The notes under the pieces are model-generated. The model had not been told where the DNA came from, ran no database searches, and saw nothing but the letters and a program-made list of their open reading frames with translations. The translations under genes were made by a program, and so were the position numbers. This document shows, piece by piece, positions 37,102-45,216 of a DNA stretch of 64,000 bases. The DNA comes from Microbacterium aurantiacum (GTDB lineage Bacteria > Actinomycetota > Actinomycetes > Actinomycetales > Microbacteriaceae): contig NZ_JAJPDW010000001.1 in NCBI RefSeq assembly GCF_021654035.1, positions 372,001 to 436,000 of the forward strand, read 5' to 3'. Positions within the stretch are counted from its first letter, which is position 1. Each line of letters starts with the position of its first letter.

Positions 37102-38088
37102 ATGACCGAACCCACTCTGCCCGCGACGATGACCGTCTGGCGGCAGGACCGCTACGGCACCGCCGCCACCGTGACCTCCCGCGCCGTCCCGATGCCCGCC
37201 CCCGGCCCGGGGGAGGTGCTCGTGCGGACCGAGGCCGTGTCGATCAATTCCGGCGACATCCACCTCATGCAGGGCTCGCCCCGGATGGTGCGACTCTTCT
37301 TCGGTATCCGCCGGCCCCGCATCCGCGGGCGGGGGATGGATCTCGCCGGCGTCGTCGTGGCCGTCGGCACGGGGGTCGACGCGCTCGCCGTGGGCGACCG
37401 CGTCGTCGGAGCGGGCACCGAGACGCTCGCCGAGCACGTCGTGGTCGCGGCATCCGCGCTCACCGTCCTGCCGGACGGCGTGGATCCCGCGGATGCCGCG
37501 TGCCTGCCGGTCGCCGGGAACACCGCCGTCGTCGCGCTCGCCGGCCGAGACCTCGCGGGGAGCCGGGTCCTCGTCGTCGGAGCGGGCGGCGGAGTCGGGA
37601 CCCTCACGGTGCAGCTGGCGGCCGCCCGTGGCGCGAAGGTCTGGGCGACCTGCGGGGCGCGCGCGGAAGCCACCCTCGCCGGGCTCGGTGCGGCGCACAC
37701 GGTCGACTACCGCACGGTGCCGGTGAGCGACCTCCCGCGCGACCACTTCGACCTCGTGGTCGACATCGCCGGTCTCACGCCGCTCCCGATGCTGCGCGAG
37801 CGTCTGCGCGCGGGCGGCGTCGTCGCGCTCGTCGGCGGCGAGGGCGGCGCGATCCTCGGCCCGATCCCGCGCCTCGTGCGCTCGGTGTTCGCGCGCCGTC
37901 GCGGACGCCGCTTCCGCCCGGTCACCGCGACGACGAAGAGCGCCGTCACCGCCGAGCTCGTCGATCTCCTCGCCCGCGGCATCCTCACCCCCGTCATCCA
38001 GCGCCGCGTTCCGCTGACGGACGCCGCCGCTGCCCTCGCCCACGTCGAGGAGGGGCACACCGTCGGGAAGGTCGTCGTCGTCGCCTGA
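37102..38088 (+). CDS. NAD(P)-dependent quinone oxidoreductase-like alcohol dehydrogenase (MDR family)
   Basis: A 328-aa zinc-free medium-chain dehydrogenase/reductase. The GroES-like domain has PGPGEVLVRTEAVSINSGDIHLMQG and the GMDLAGVVVAVGTGVDALAVGDRVVG turn; the Rossmann domain has VLVVGAGGGVGTLTVQLAAARGAKVWATC. No Cys cluster for structural zinc and no His/Cys catalytic zinc set, so it belongs to the quinone oxidoreductase branch. The C-terminal helix region RGILTPVIQRRVPLTDAAAALAHVEEGHTVGKVVVV is standard. It is the third gene of the membrane protein/HTH operon (three-base gap). Substrate unknown; reduction of quinones or reactive enones is typical, which would suit a stress operon. Confidence 0.9.
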   Translation: MTEPTLPATMTVWRQDRYGTAATVTSRAVPMPAPGPGEVLVRTEAVSINSGDIHLMQGSPRMVRLFFGIRRPRIRGRGMDLAGVVVAVGTGVDALAVGDRVVGAGTETLAEHVVVAASALTVLPDGVDPADAACLPVAGNTAVVALAGRDLAGSRVLVVGAGGGVGTLTVQLAAARGAKVWATCGARAEATLAGLGAAHTVDYRTVPVSDLPRDHFDLVVDIAGLTPLPMLRERLRAGGVVALVGGEGGAILGPIPRLVRSVFARRRGRRFRPVTATTKSAVTAELVDLLARGILTPVIQRRVPLTDAAAALAHVEEGHTVGKVVVVA

Positions 38089-38231
38089 GACGCGGCGCCA
38101 CCCGGCGGTGCCGTCAGGATCCGCGGGGGCGTGCGTGCGAGAATGGTGCCCGGCGTGCCCGGGTCGCCGGTCTCTTCGACTCCGCCGGGCCTCGAGGACA
38201 GCGTCCGCCATCCCCTCCGCCGAGGAGCGAA

Positions 38232-39134
38232 ATGACCACTGGACACCAGACGCCGACCACCCCCGCCGCCACCGCTGCGGCATCCGGACGCACGGAGCGC
38301 GTGCAGCAGCACCGCCGGTACCTCATGTGCCGGCCCGAGCACTTCACCGTCACCTACTCGATCAACCCCTGGATGGAGCCGGCGAAGCCGACCGACACCG
38401 CCAAGGCCGTCGCCCAGTGGCAGACGCTCTACGACACCTACCTCTCCCTCGGCCACGAGGTCGAGCTGATCGATCCGATCCCGGGTCTCCCGGACATGGT
38501 CTACACCGCCAACGGCGGTTTCGTGATCGACGGCGTCGCGTACGGAGCCCGCTTCCGCTTCCCAGAGCGCGCGCCCGAGGGGCCGGCGTTCATGGAGTGG
38601 TTCGGCGCCCAGGGTTTCGACGTCGTCGACCCCGTCGAGGTCAACGAGGGCGAGGGCGACTTCCTCCTCGTCGGTGACACGATCCTCGCCGGCACCGGCT
38701 TCCGCTCCACCGGCGACAGCCACCGTGAGCTCCGCGACGTGTTCGGCAAGGAGGTCGTGAGCCTCACCCTCACCGATCCGCGGTTCTACCACCTCGACAC
38801 CGCCATCTCGGTGCTCGACCCGGTCGAGGGACCGGGCGGCGTGGAGCGGGCGAACATCGCCTATCTCCCCGGCGCGTTCGACGCCGAGAGCCGCCGCGTG
38901 CTCGCCGAGCGCTATCCCGACGCGATCCAGGTGGCGGATGCCGACGGCGCGGTGTTCGGGTTGAACTCGGCCAGCGATGGGCGAAACGTCATCATCTCGC
39001 CGCGGGCGACCGGCTTCGAGGCGCAGCTGCGCGAGCGCGGCTACACGCCGATCATGGTCGACCTCTCCGAGCTGCTCCTCGGCGGCGGCGGCATCAAGTG
39101 CTGCACGCTCGAGCTCCGCGGAGCGGGATCGTGA
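38232..39134 (+). CDS. Arginine dihydrolase-like guanidino-group enzyme (amidinotransferase superfamily)
   Basis: A 300-aa enzyme usually annotated as dimethylarginine dimethylaminohydrolase. By recall it matches the catalytic domain of cyanobacterial arginine dihydrolase (ArgZ/AgrE, arginine to ornithine) more closely: the N-terminal MCRPEHFTVTYSINPWME, PDMVYTANGGFV with Asn94, RFYHLDTAIS with catalytic His187 and GGIKCCTLEL with nucleophile Cys290. Asn at the YTAN position is the residue reported to steer ArgZ to ornithine rather than citrulline. It is coupled (GTGA overlap) to ornithine aminotransferase, which needs ornithine, not citrulline. ATG 38232 has GAGGAGCG upstream. The ArgZ-like activity is inference; DDAH or arginine deiminase activity remains possible. 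No ornithine cyclodeaminase domain is attached. Confidence 0.85.
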   Translation: MTTGHQTPTTPAATAAASGRTERVQQHRRYLMCRPEHFTVTYSINPWMEPAKPTDTAKAVAQWQTLYDTYLSLGHEVELIDPIPGLPDMVYTANGGFVIDGVAYGARFRFPERAPEGPAFMEWFGAQGFDVVDPVEVNEGEGDFLLVGDTILAGTGFRSTGDSHRELRDVFGKEVVSLTLTDPRFYHLDTAISVLDPVEGPGGVERANIAYLPGAFDAESRRVLAERYPDAIQVADADGAVFGLNSASDGRNVIISPRATGFEAQLRERGYTPIMVDLSELLLGGGGIKCCTLELRGAGS

Positions 39135-40354
39135 GCCTCCCCTCCGCCGGCGAGGCGTCGTCCGCCGCCCTCATCGCGGCCGAGGATGCGCACGTCGCCC
39201 ACAACTACCACCCGCTCCCCGTCGTGGTGGCCCGCGGTGAGGGGGCATGGGTCACCGACATCGAGGGCAAGCGCTACCTGGACCTCCTCGCCGCGTACTC
39301 CGCGGTCAACTTCGGGCACTGCCACCCGGCGATCGTCGCCGCCGCCCAGGAGCAGCTCGCCCGCGTGACCCTCACCAGTCGCGCGTTCCACAACGACCGG
39401 CTCGGCACCTTCGCCACCGCGCTCGCCGACCTCTGCGGCAAGGACATGGTGCTGCCGATGAACACCGGCGCCGAAGCCGTGGAGACCGGGATCAAGGTCG
39501 CGCGCGCGTGGGGCTACCGCGTGAAGGGCATCCCCGCGGACCGGGCGACCGTCATCGTGGCGAGCGACAACTTCCACGGGCGCACGACCACCATCGTCGG
39601 CTTCAGTGACGACCCGCAGGCTCGCGACGACTTCGGGCCCTACGCGCCCGGCTTCGTCACCGTGCCGTTCGGCGACGCCGCCGCCCTCGAGGCCGCGATC
39701 GACGAGACCACCGCCGCGGTCCTGCTCGAGCCCATCCAGGGCGAGGCCGGGGTCATCATCCCGCCTGAGGGGTACCTCCGGGCGGTCCGCGAGATCACCG
39801 CGCGCCGCGGTGTGCTGATGATCGCCGACGAGATCCAGTCCGGGCTCGGACGGGTCGGCACGACCTTCGCGTGCCAGCGCGAGGACGTCGTGCCCGACGT
39901 GTATCTGCTCGGCAAGGCGCTCGGCGGCGGCATCCTCCCCGTCTCCGCGGTGGTCGCCGACCGTGACGTGCTCGGGGTCATCCGCCCCGGCGAGCACGGC
40001 TCGACCTTCGGGGGAAACCCCCTCGCCGCTGCGGTCGGCACGCGCGTCGTCGAGATGCTCGCCACGGGCGAGATCCAGACCCGCGCGGCCGCGCTCGGCG
40101 AACACCTCGAGGCGAAGCTCGGCGAGCTCGTCGGGTCCGGTGTCACCGGCATTCGTGTGGCAGGACTCTGGGCCGGCGTCGACATCGACCCGGCGCGGGG
40201 CACCGGTCGCGAGGTCGCCGAGAGGCTCCTCGGTCGCGGAGTGCTCGTCAAGGACACGCACGGGCAGACGATCCGCATCGCCCCGCCGCTGGTCATTCGC
40301 GCCACCGAGCTCGACTGGGCCGTCGAGCAGCTCCGGCACGTCCTCGCCGGCTGA
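39131..40354 (+). CDS. rocD: Ornithine aminotransferase
   Basis: PLP enzyme transferring the delta-amino group of ornithine to 2-oxoglutarate, giving glutamate semialdehyde/P5C. The 407-aa class III aminotransferase has AHNYHPLPVVVARGEGAWVTDIEG near the N-terminus, NTGAEAVETGIKVAR (phosphate-binding loop), ADEIQSGLGRVG with the PLP-ring Asp, the Schiff-base lysine in YLLGKALGGG and HGSTFGGNPLAAAVG. These are the family-specific RocD forms, not acetylornithine or GABA aminotransferase forms. GTG 39131 overlaps the stop of the upstream guanidino enzyme by four bases. With PutA at 32.6 kb it completes arginine to glutamate. Confidence 0.94.
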   Translation: MSLPSAGEASSAALIAAEDAHVAHNYHPLPVVVARGEGAWVTDIEGKRYLDLLAAYSAVNFGHCHPAIVAAAQEQLARVTLTSRAFHNDRLGTFATALADLCGKDMVLPMNTGAEAVETGIKVARAWGYRVKGIPADRATVIVASDNFHGRTTTIVGFSDDPQARDDFGPYAPGFVTVPFGDAAALEAAIDETTAAVLLEPIQGEAGVIIPPEGYLRAVREITARRGVLMIADEIQSGLGRVGTTFACQREDVVPDVYLLGKALGGGILPVSAVVADRDVLGVIRPGEHGSTFGGNPLAAAVGTRVVEMLATGEIQTRAAALGEHLEAKLGELVGSGVTGIRVAGLWAGVDIDPARGTGREVAERLLGRGVLVKDTHGQTIRIAPPLVIRATELDWAVEQLRHVLAG

Positions 40355-40425
40355 GCCGGTCCTTTCCTCGACGCGCGCATCTGCGCGCAAGCCGGCCTTC
40401 GTCGTGCCCGCGAAGGGCGGGCGCA

Positions 40426-40477
40426 TTGACATGTCGACTCGGACACCCCATGATTGAGGAGACCTGAATCGGGTCTC
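40426..40477 (+). promoter_or_regulatory. Promoter and operator-like dyad of the ABC/acyl-CoA ligase operon
   Basis: TTGACA (40426-40431) is a perfect -35; CATGAT (40449-40454) after 17 bases is a fair -10. Just downstream GAGACC (40459-40464) and GGTCTC (40472-40477) form a 6-bp inverted repeat with a 7-bp spacer around the predicted start, a suitable site for the TetR-type repressor encoded in the operon. Two small GC hairpins at 40373-40388 and 40406-40422 precede it and may end the rocD transcript. Confidence 0.6.
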
Positions 40478-40510
40478 ATGTCTTGCTTTCAAAGGTGAAA
40501 GGGAAGTGCC

Positions 40511-41710
40511 ATGCGCGTTCCGAAGAAGCTGTTCCTGGGGTCGTTGGTCGCCACGGCCGCCCTCGCACTGGCCGCGTGCGCGCCGACCACGGCCCCGCCC
40601 GGCGGCGAGGCCGGCGAAGAGGGGCCCGCGTCGATCTCCGTCGGCGTGATCACGAGCGAGACCGGCCCGCTGGCCGGCTACGGCGAGCAGTACCTCGAAG
40701 GCTTCCGCGCGGGCCTCGACTACGCCACGGACGGCACGAACGAGGTCGACGGCATCGCGCTCGACGTCGTCTACCGCGACGACGCCGGCGACCCCGACAC
40801 TGCGGTCACGATCGCCAAGGAGCTCATCGGCGAGGGCGTCAACATCCTCGCCGGGAGCGCGTCGTCGGGCGTCGCCCTGGCGCTCGCCGAGCAGGCCGCG
40901 CAGAACCAGGTGCTCTTCCTCTCGGGACCTGCCGCGGCCGACGCCGTCACCGGCATCAACGAGTACACGTTCCGCACCGGTCGTCAGTCGGCGCAGGACG
41001 TCGCGACCGCCGGCGGCTTCCTCGACGACATCGAGGGCAAGAAGGTCACCGTCTTCGCGCAGAACAACGCCTTCGGCCAGGGCAACGAGGCCGCGGTCAC
41101 CGCGATCCTCGGCGGCATGGGTGCCGAGGTGGACAGCGTGCTCGTGGCCGAGGACGTCACCGAGTTCACCCCGTTCGCGCAGCAGGTGCTCTCGGGTGCC
41201 CCCGACCTCGTGTTCGTCGCCTGGGCGGGTGCGACCTCCGGTGCCATGTGGCAGGCGATGAGCCAGCAGGGCGTGCTCGACGACATCCCCGTCGTCACCG
41301 GTCTCGGCGACGCGGCGACGTTCGGCGCCTACGGCGCGGCATCCGAGCAGATCAGCTTCCTGAACCACTACTTCGCCGGCGGCCCCGACAACGCGGTCAA
41401 CGACGCGATGATCGAGGCGGTCGAGGCCGAGGGCGGCACACCCGACCTCTTCACCCCGGACGGCTTCGTCGCCGCGCTCATGCTCGTGCAGGCCGTGGCC
41501 GAGGGACAGGGCGACGTCGACGCGATGATCGCGGCGCTCGAGGGCTGGACCTTCGACGGCCCGAAGGGCGAGACCACGGTCCGGGCGAGCGACCACGCGC
41601 TCATCCAGGAGATGTACCAGGTGAAGCTCGTCACGAAGGACGGCGAACTCGTCCCCGAGCTCGTGGGCACGGTCGACGCGGAGTCGGTCGCGCCCGCCGA
41701 AGCCCCGTGA
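40511..41710 (+). CDS. ABC transporter substrate-binding lipoprotein (branched-chain amino acid/amide type)
   Basis: A 399-aa periplasmic-type binding protein anchored as a lipoprotein. The signal MRVPKKLFLGSLVATAALALAAC ends in a clean lipobox (LAAC, Cys22). The mature part has ISVGVITSETGPLAGYGEQYLEGFRAGLDYA, the LivK family opening, EGVNILAGSASSGVALALAEQAAQ with the ligand-carboxylate Ser/Thr loop, and DIPVVTGLGDAA. It is the first gene of a nine-gene operon with two ATPases and two permeases of the same HAAT class. Because the operon also encodes an acyl-CoA ligase, a dehydrogenase and an esterase, its ligand is more likely an organic acid or ester than leucine. Ribosome site GAAAGGGAAG. 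Confidence 0.93.
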   Translation: MRVPKKLFLGSLVATAALALAACAPTTAPPGGEAGEEGPASISVGVITSETGPLAGYGEQYLEGFRAGLDYATDGTNEVDGIALDVVYRDDAGDPDTAVTIAKELIGEGVNILAGSASSGVALALAEQAAQNQVLFLSGPAAADAVTGINEYTFRTGRQSAQDVATAGGFLDDIEGKKVTVFAQNNAFGQGNEAAVTAILGGMGAEVDSVLVAEDVTEFTPFAQQVLSGAPDLVFVAWAGATSGAMWQAMSQQGVLDDIPVVTGLGDAATFGAYGAASEQISFLNHYFAGGPDNAVNDAMIEAVEAEGGTPDLFTPDGFVAALMLVQAVAEGQGDVDAMIAALEGWTFDGPKGETTVRASDHALIQEMYQVKLVTKDGELVPELVGTVDAESVAPAEAP

Positions 41711-41733
41711 CCTGAAGCCCTCCGAGGAGCATC

Positions 41734-42498
41734 ATGAACGCCCCTGTCCCGTCCGCGCTCCGTGTCGAAGGCCTCGGCCTGCAGATCGGCGGTGCGACCA
41801 TCCTGGAGGACGTCGACCTCGACGTCCCCGCCGGCAGCCTCGTCGGGGTCATCGGCCCCAACGGTGCCGGGAAGACGACACTGTTCAACGTCCTCTCCGG
41901 GATCGCGCGCCCCACCGCGGGCCGCGTCCTCATGGACGGTGAGGACATCACCCGCCTGTCCGTGCCCCAGCGGGCGCGGGCGGGGCTGGGGCGTACCTTC
42001 CAGACCTCGAGCCTGTTCCCGCGGCTGAGCGTGCTCGAGAACGTCCGGCTCGCCGCGCAGGTCACGCGCGGCGGCAGCTACTCGCTGCTGCGCTTCCCCC
42101 GGCGCTCGGATGCCGCCACCGCCACGGCCCGCGAGAAGCTCGCGCTCGTCGGCCTCGAGCACAAGCTCGACACCGCCGCCGGAGACATCTCGCACGGCGA
42201 CAAGCGCAAGCTCGAGATCGCGGTGCTGCTGGCCACCGACGCCTCCATCGTGCTACTGGACGAGCCGATGGCCGGTGTCGGATCGGGCGATGTGCCCGGC
42301 CTCGTCGACACCATCCGACGGATGCAGAGCGAGACCGGGGCGACCGTGCTCATGGTCGAGCACCACATCGACGTCCTCATGGGCCTCGTCGACCGGGTCG
42401 CGGTGATGTACTCCGGCTCGATCATCGCCTACGACACCCCGCAGCGGATCATGGAGAACCCCACCGTGCAGAGCGCCTACCTCGGGACCGCCGCGTGA
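41734..42498 (+). CDS. HAAT-family ABC transporter ATPase (LivG-like)
   Basis: A 254-aa ATP-binding subunit of the importer. Walker A GPNGAGKTTLFNV, Q-loop GLGRTFQTSSLFP, signature ISHGDKRKLEIAVLL, Walker B IVLLDEP and switch His in MVEHHID are all present. The signature motif is the HG-D/QKR form seen in urea/amide-type HAAT systems rather than the YGxQRRLE of leucine systems. It ends in an ATGA-type overlap with the LivF-like gene. The first ATPase in this order pairs with the second to form the heterodimeric motor. Confidence 0.93.
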   Translation: MNAPVPSALRVEGLGLQIGGATILEDVDLDVPAGSLVGVIGPNGAGKTTLFNVLSGIARPTAGRVLMDGEDITRLSVPQRARAGLGRTFQTSSLFPRLSVLENVRLAAQVTRGGSYSLLRFPRRSDAATATAREKLALVGLEHKLDTAAGDISHGDKRKLEIAVLLATDASIVLLDEPMAGVGSGDVPGLVDTIRRMQSETGATVLMVEHHIDVLMGLVDRVAVMYSGSIIAYDTPQRIMENPTVQSAYLGTAA

Positions 42499-43214
42499 GC
42501 GCCGTCGCCGAGCCCATCCTCACCGTCGAGCATCTCTCCGGAACGATCGCCGGGCAGCAGGTCGTCCAGGACGTCTCCTTCTCTGTCCCCTCCGTCGGCA
42601 TCACCGCCGTCCTCGGCCGCAACGGCGTGGGCAAGACCTCCACGCTGCGCGGCATCCTGGGTCTCATCTCCCGCCGCGGAGCCGTCACCCTCGCCGGCGA
42701 GCGCATCGAGTCCCTCCCCACGCACCGCATCGTCCAGCGCGGCGTCGGCTACGTGCCGGAGGATCGCGAGGTCTTCGCCAAGCTCACCGTCGCCGAGAAC
42801 CTCGCCCTCGCCGAGCGCTCCAAGAACCCGCGGCGCGAGTTCGTCGCCGAGCTGTTCCCCGACCTCGTCGCACGCCGCGGCCAGATGGCCGGGACCCTCT
42901 CCGGGGGCCAGCAGCAGATGGTGTCGGTGGCCCGCGCGCTGCTCAACGACAACCGCATCCTCCTCGTCGACGAGCCCACGAAGGGTCTCGCGCCGAAGAT
43001 CGTCGCGCAGGTCGCCGACGCGCTCCGGGAGGCGGCGAAGATCGTGCCGATCCTCCTCGTGGAGCAGAACCTCGAGGTGGTCCGCCGGCTCGCCGACGAC
43101 GCCGTCGTGATCGCCGGGGGCCAGGTCGTGCACACCGGAACCGCAGCGTCGATCCTCGACGACCGGGCGCTCACGATGCGCCTCCTGGGCGTCAGCGGGG
43201 AGGTGACGGCATGA
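42495..43214 (+). CDS. HAAT-family ABC transporter ATPase (LivF-like)
   Basis: A 239-aa ATP-binding subunit. Walker A GRNGVGKTSTLRG, the LivF-specific VGYVPEDREVFAKLTVAENL stretch, signature LSGGQQQMVSVARALL, Walker B ILLVDEP and VEQNLEVVRRLAD (switch region with Gln instead of the usual His, normal for LivF, which is VEQN in this family). GTG 42495 overlaps the upstream stop by four bases and its own stop overlaps the permease gene. Both ATPases are therefore translationally coupled to the permeases. Confidence 0.93.
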   Translation: MSAVAEPILTVEHLSGTIAGQQVVQDVSFSVPSVGITAVLGRNGVGKTSTLRGILGLISRRGAVTLAGERIESLPTHRIVQRGVGYVPEDREVFAKLTVAENLALAERSKNPRREFVAELFPDLVARRGQMAGTLSGGQQQMVSVARALLNDNRILLVDEPTKGLAPKIVAQVADALREAAKIVPILLVEQNLEVVRRLADDAVVIAGGQVVHTGTAASILDDRALTMRLLGVSGEVTA

Positions 43215-44086
43215 GCGGCCTCGTCCTCATCCTCATCACCGGCGTGGGCCTCGGCGCCCTGTACTTCCTCGTCGCCTCGGGGCTCAGCCTCATCTACGGC
43301 CTCATGCACGTGCTGAACTTCGCGCACGGCGCGTTCCTCACCCTGAGCGCGTTCATCGGCTGGCAGGTCGCGCAGACCCTCGGCACGGACTCGTGGGGAT
43401 CGTTCCTCGCGTCGGTCGCTGTCGGCGCCGTCGTCGGCGCGGTCTTCGCGACGCTGACCGAGCTCGTGCTCATCCGGCCGCTGTACGAGCGCCACATCGA
43501 GCAGGTGCTCATCACCGTCGGCCTCTCCTTCGCCGCGGTCGCTCTGTTCGAAGGCATCTGGGGGACCGACCCCATCAACATCAACGGCCCGGGCTGGCTT
43601 CGCGAGACCACCGAGGTGCTCGGCGCCCGCATCCCGAACACCTACTGGGTGCTCATGATCGCCGCGGTCGTCGTGCTCGCCGCCCTCGTGCTGTTCCTGC
43701 AGAAGACGCGGTACGGCATGATCATCCGCGCCGGAGTCGAGAACCGCTCGATGGTGACCGCGCTCGGGATCGACGTCCGCCGCTCGTTCACGCTCGTGTT
43801 CGCGATCGGCGGGGCGGCAGCCGGCATCGGCGGCGTGCTCGCGATGCACTACTTCACCTTCGTCTCGGCGCACCTGGGCTCGACGCTGCTCATCTTCGCG
43901 TTCATCGTGACCGTCATCGGCGGGCTCGGCTCGCTCACCGGCGCCGCGATCGCCTCCGTCGTCGTGGCGGTGCTCCAGCAGTTCGCCAACTTCTACCTCG
44001 ACGGCACGGGCGACTTCATCGTCGTCGCGCTCCTCGCCGTCGTCCTGCTGGTCCGCCCGCGGGGCATCCTCGGGAGGAAAGCATGA
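43211..44086 (+). CDS. HAAT-family ABC transporter permease (LivH-like)
   Basis: A 291-aa membrane subunit with about eight hydrophobic helices. LGALYFLVASGLSLIYGLMHVLNFAHGAFLTLSAF is the LivH signature start, and the conserved loop GMIIRAGVENRSMVTALGIDVRRSFTLVFAIGGAAAGIGGVLA is the EAA-like ATPase contact region. ATG 43211 overlaps the LivF stop. Its stop overlaps the LivM-like gene start (ATGA). It forms the transport channel with the LivM-like subunit. Confidence 0.92.
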   Translation: MSGLVLILITGVGLGALYFLVASGLSLIYGLMHVLNFAHGAFLTLSAFIGWQVAQTLGTDSWGSFLASVAVGAVVGAVFATLTELVLIRPLYERHIEQVLITVGLSFAAVALFEGIWGTDPININGPGWLRETTEVLGARIPNTYWVLMIAAVVVLAALVLFLQKTRYGMIIRAGVENRSMVTALGIDVRRSFTLVFAIGGAAAGIGGVLAMHYFTFVSAHLGSTLLIFAFIVTVIGGLGSLTGAAIASVVVAVLQQFANFYLDGTGDFIVVALLAVVLLVRPRGILGRKA

Positions 44087-45216
44087 CCACCACGACCGGT
44101 GTCCCCACCCTCGTCCGCGGCCGCCTCGGCCCGGCCCTGCCCTTCCTCGTCGGCGGCGTGCTCGTCGTCGTCATGGCGGTGCTGCCGCTCCTGAACATCT
44201 CGATCCCCGGCATCCTGCCCGGCCCGACCTACACGCCGGGCACGCTCGCGCTCCTGTCGCTGTGCCTCGTGTTCGCCGCGCTCGCCCTCTCGTACAACCT
44301 GCTGCTCGGCACGTCCGGGATGCTGTCGTTCGGCCACGCCCTGTACTTCGGCGCCGGCGCCTACGGCCTCGGCGTGGTGCTGCGCTTCCTCGAGGTCCCC
44401 CTGTGGCCCGGCATCCTCATCGCGCTCCTCGGCGGGCTCGTGATCGCCCTCGTCACCGGCAGCGTCGCGATGCGGGTGAACGGCATTCCGTTCGCGATGG
44501 TCACCCTCGCCTTCGCGCAAGCGGGATCGGTGCTCGTCCGCCGCAACCAGCAGATCACCGGCGGCGAGGAGGGCCTCCGTCTGCCTGTGGAGCACGTGCC
44601 CGACTGGCTCGTCGGGGTCGCGAACACCCGCAACCTCTACTGGTTCACGCTCGTCGTGCTCGTCGTCGTCTACCTGGTCGTGCTGTGGGTGGATCGCTCC
44701 CGTCTCGGCCACCTGGCCCAGGCGACGCGCGAGAACGAGCTGCGCGTGCAGGTTCTGGGACTCCACCCCTACCGCGCCAAGCTCGCCGTGTTCGTCGTCG
44801 CCGCCGGCTGCGCGTCGCTGTCCGGCATCGCCTACATGCTCCTGCAGTCGGGCACGCAGCCGAGCGCCGTCGGTGCCGACCTCACCATCACCGTCCTCGT
44901 CATGGTGGTCCTCGGTGGCGTCGGCTTCCGTTGGGGTGCGATCGTAGGCGGTGTGCTCTACACGATCCTCGACCAGCGCCTGACGGTGCTCGCGCGGGCC
45001 GAGTGGATCCAGGACCTCCCCGGCATCCTGCGGGTGCCCCTGTCCGAGCCGCTGTTCCTGCTCGGCGTGCTGTTCATCCTCGTCGTCCTGTTCCTCCCCG
45101 GCGGCATCGCCGGCACCGTCGACGCGGCCGTGCGCCGCCGGCGCGGCGAGCGGACCCGGTCGGAGCTGGCCCGCATGGACGACTCCGCGGAGCCGCGCTC
45201 GGAGGTGACGGCGTGA
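44083..45216 (+). CDS. HAAT-family ABC transporter permease (LivM-like)
   Basis: A 377-aa membrane subunit with about ten hydrophobic helices. SLCLVFAALALSYNLLLGTSGMLSFGHALYFGAGAYGLGVVLR is the LivM signature; the coupling loop is RSRLGHLAQATRENELRVQVLGLHPYRAKLAVFVVAAGCASLSGIAYML. The C-terminal tail is basic. ATG 44083, with GGGAGGAAAG upstream, overlaps the LivH-like stop; the ligase gene start overlaps its stop (GTGA), which ties the importer to the downstream catabolic enzymes at the level of translation. Confidence 0.92.
   Translation: MTTTTGVPTLVRGRLGPALPFLVGGVLVVVMAVLPLLNISIPGILPGPTYTPGTLALLSLCLVFAALALSYNLLLGTSGMLSFGHALYFGAGAYGLGVVLRFLEVPLWPGILIALLGGLVIALVTGSVAMRVNGIPFAMVTLAFAQAGSVLVRRNQQITGGEEGLRLPVEHVPDWLVGVANTRNLYWFTLVVLVVVYLVVLWVDRSRLGHLAQATRENELRVQVLGLHPYRAKLAVFVVAAGCASLSGIAYMLLQSGTQPSAVGADLTITVLVMVVLGGVGFRWGAIVGGVLYTILDQRLTVLARAEWIQDLPGILRVPLSEPLFLLGVLFILVVLFLPGGIAGTVDAAVRRRRGERTRSELARMDDSAEPRSEVTA

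Noticed and set aside
38232..39134. Plain dimethylarginine dimethylaminohydrolase
   Set aside because: Kept only as an alternative: sequence features and coupling to RocD fit arginine-to-ornithine conversion better.
40373..40422. Two small GC hairpins after rocD as a definite terminator
   Set aside because: Stems are only 6 bp and lack a T-run; mentioned only within the operon promoter entry.
41734..42498. Degenerate signature motif in the LivG-like ATPase suggesting loss of function
   Set aside because: The ISHGDKRKLE form is normal in urea/amide-type HAAT ATPases; all other motifs are intact.
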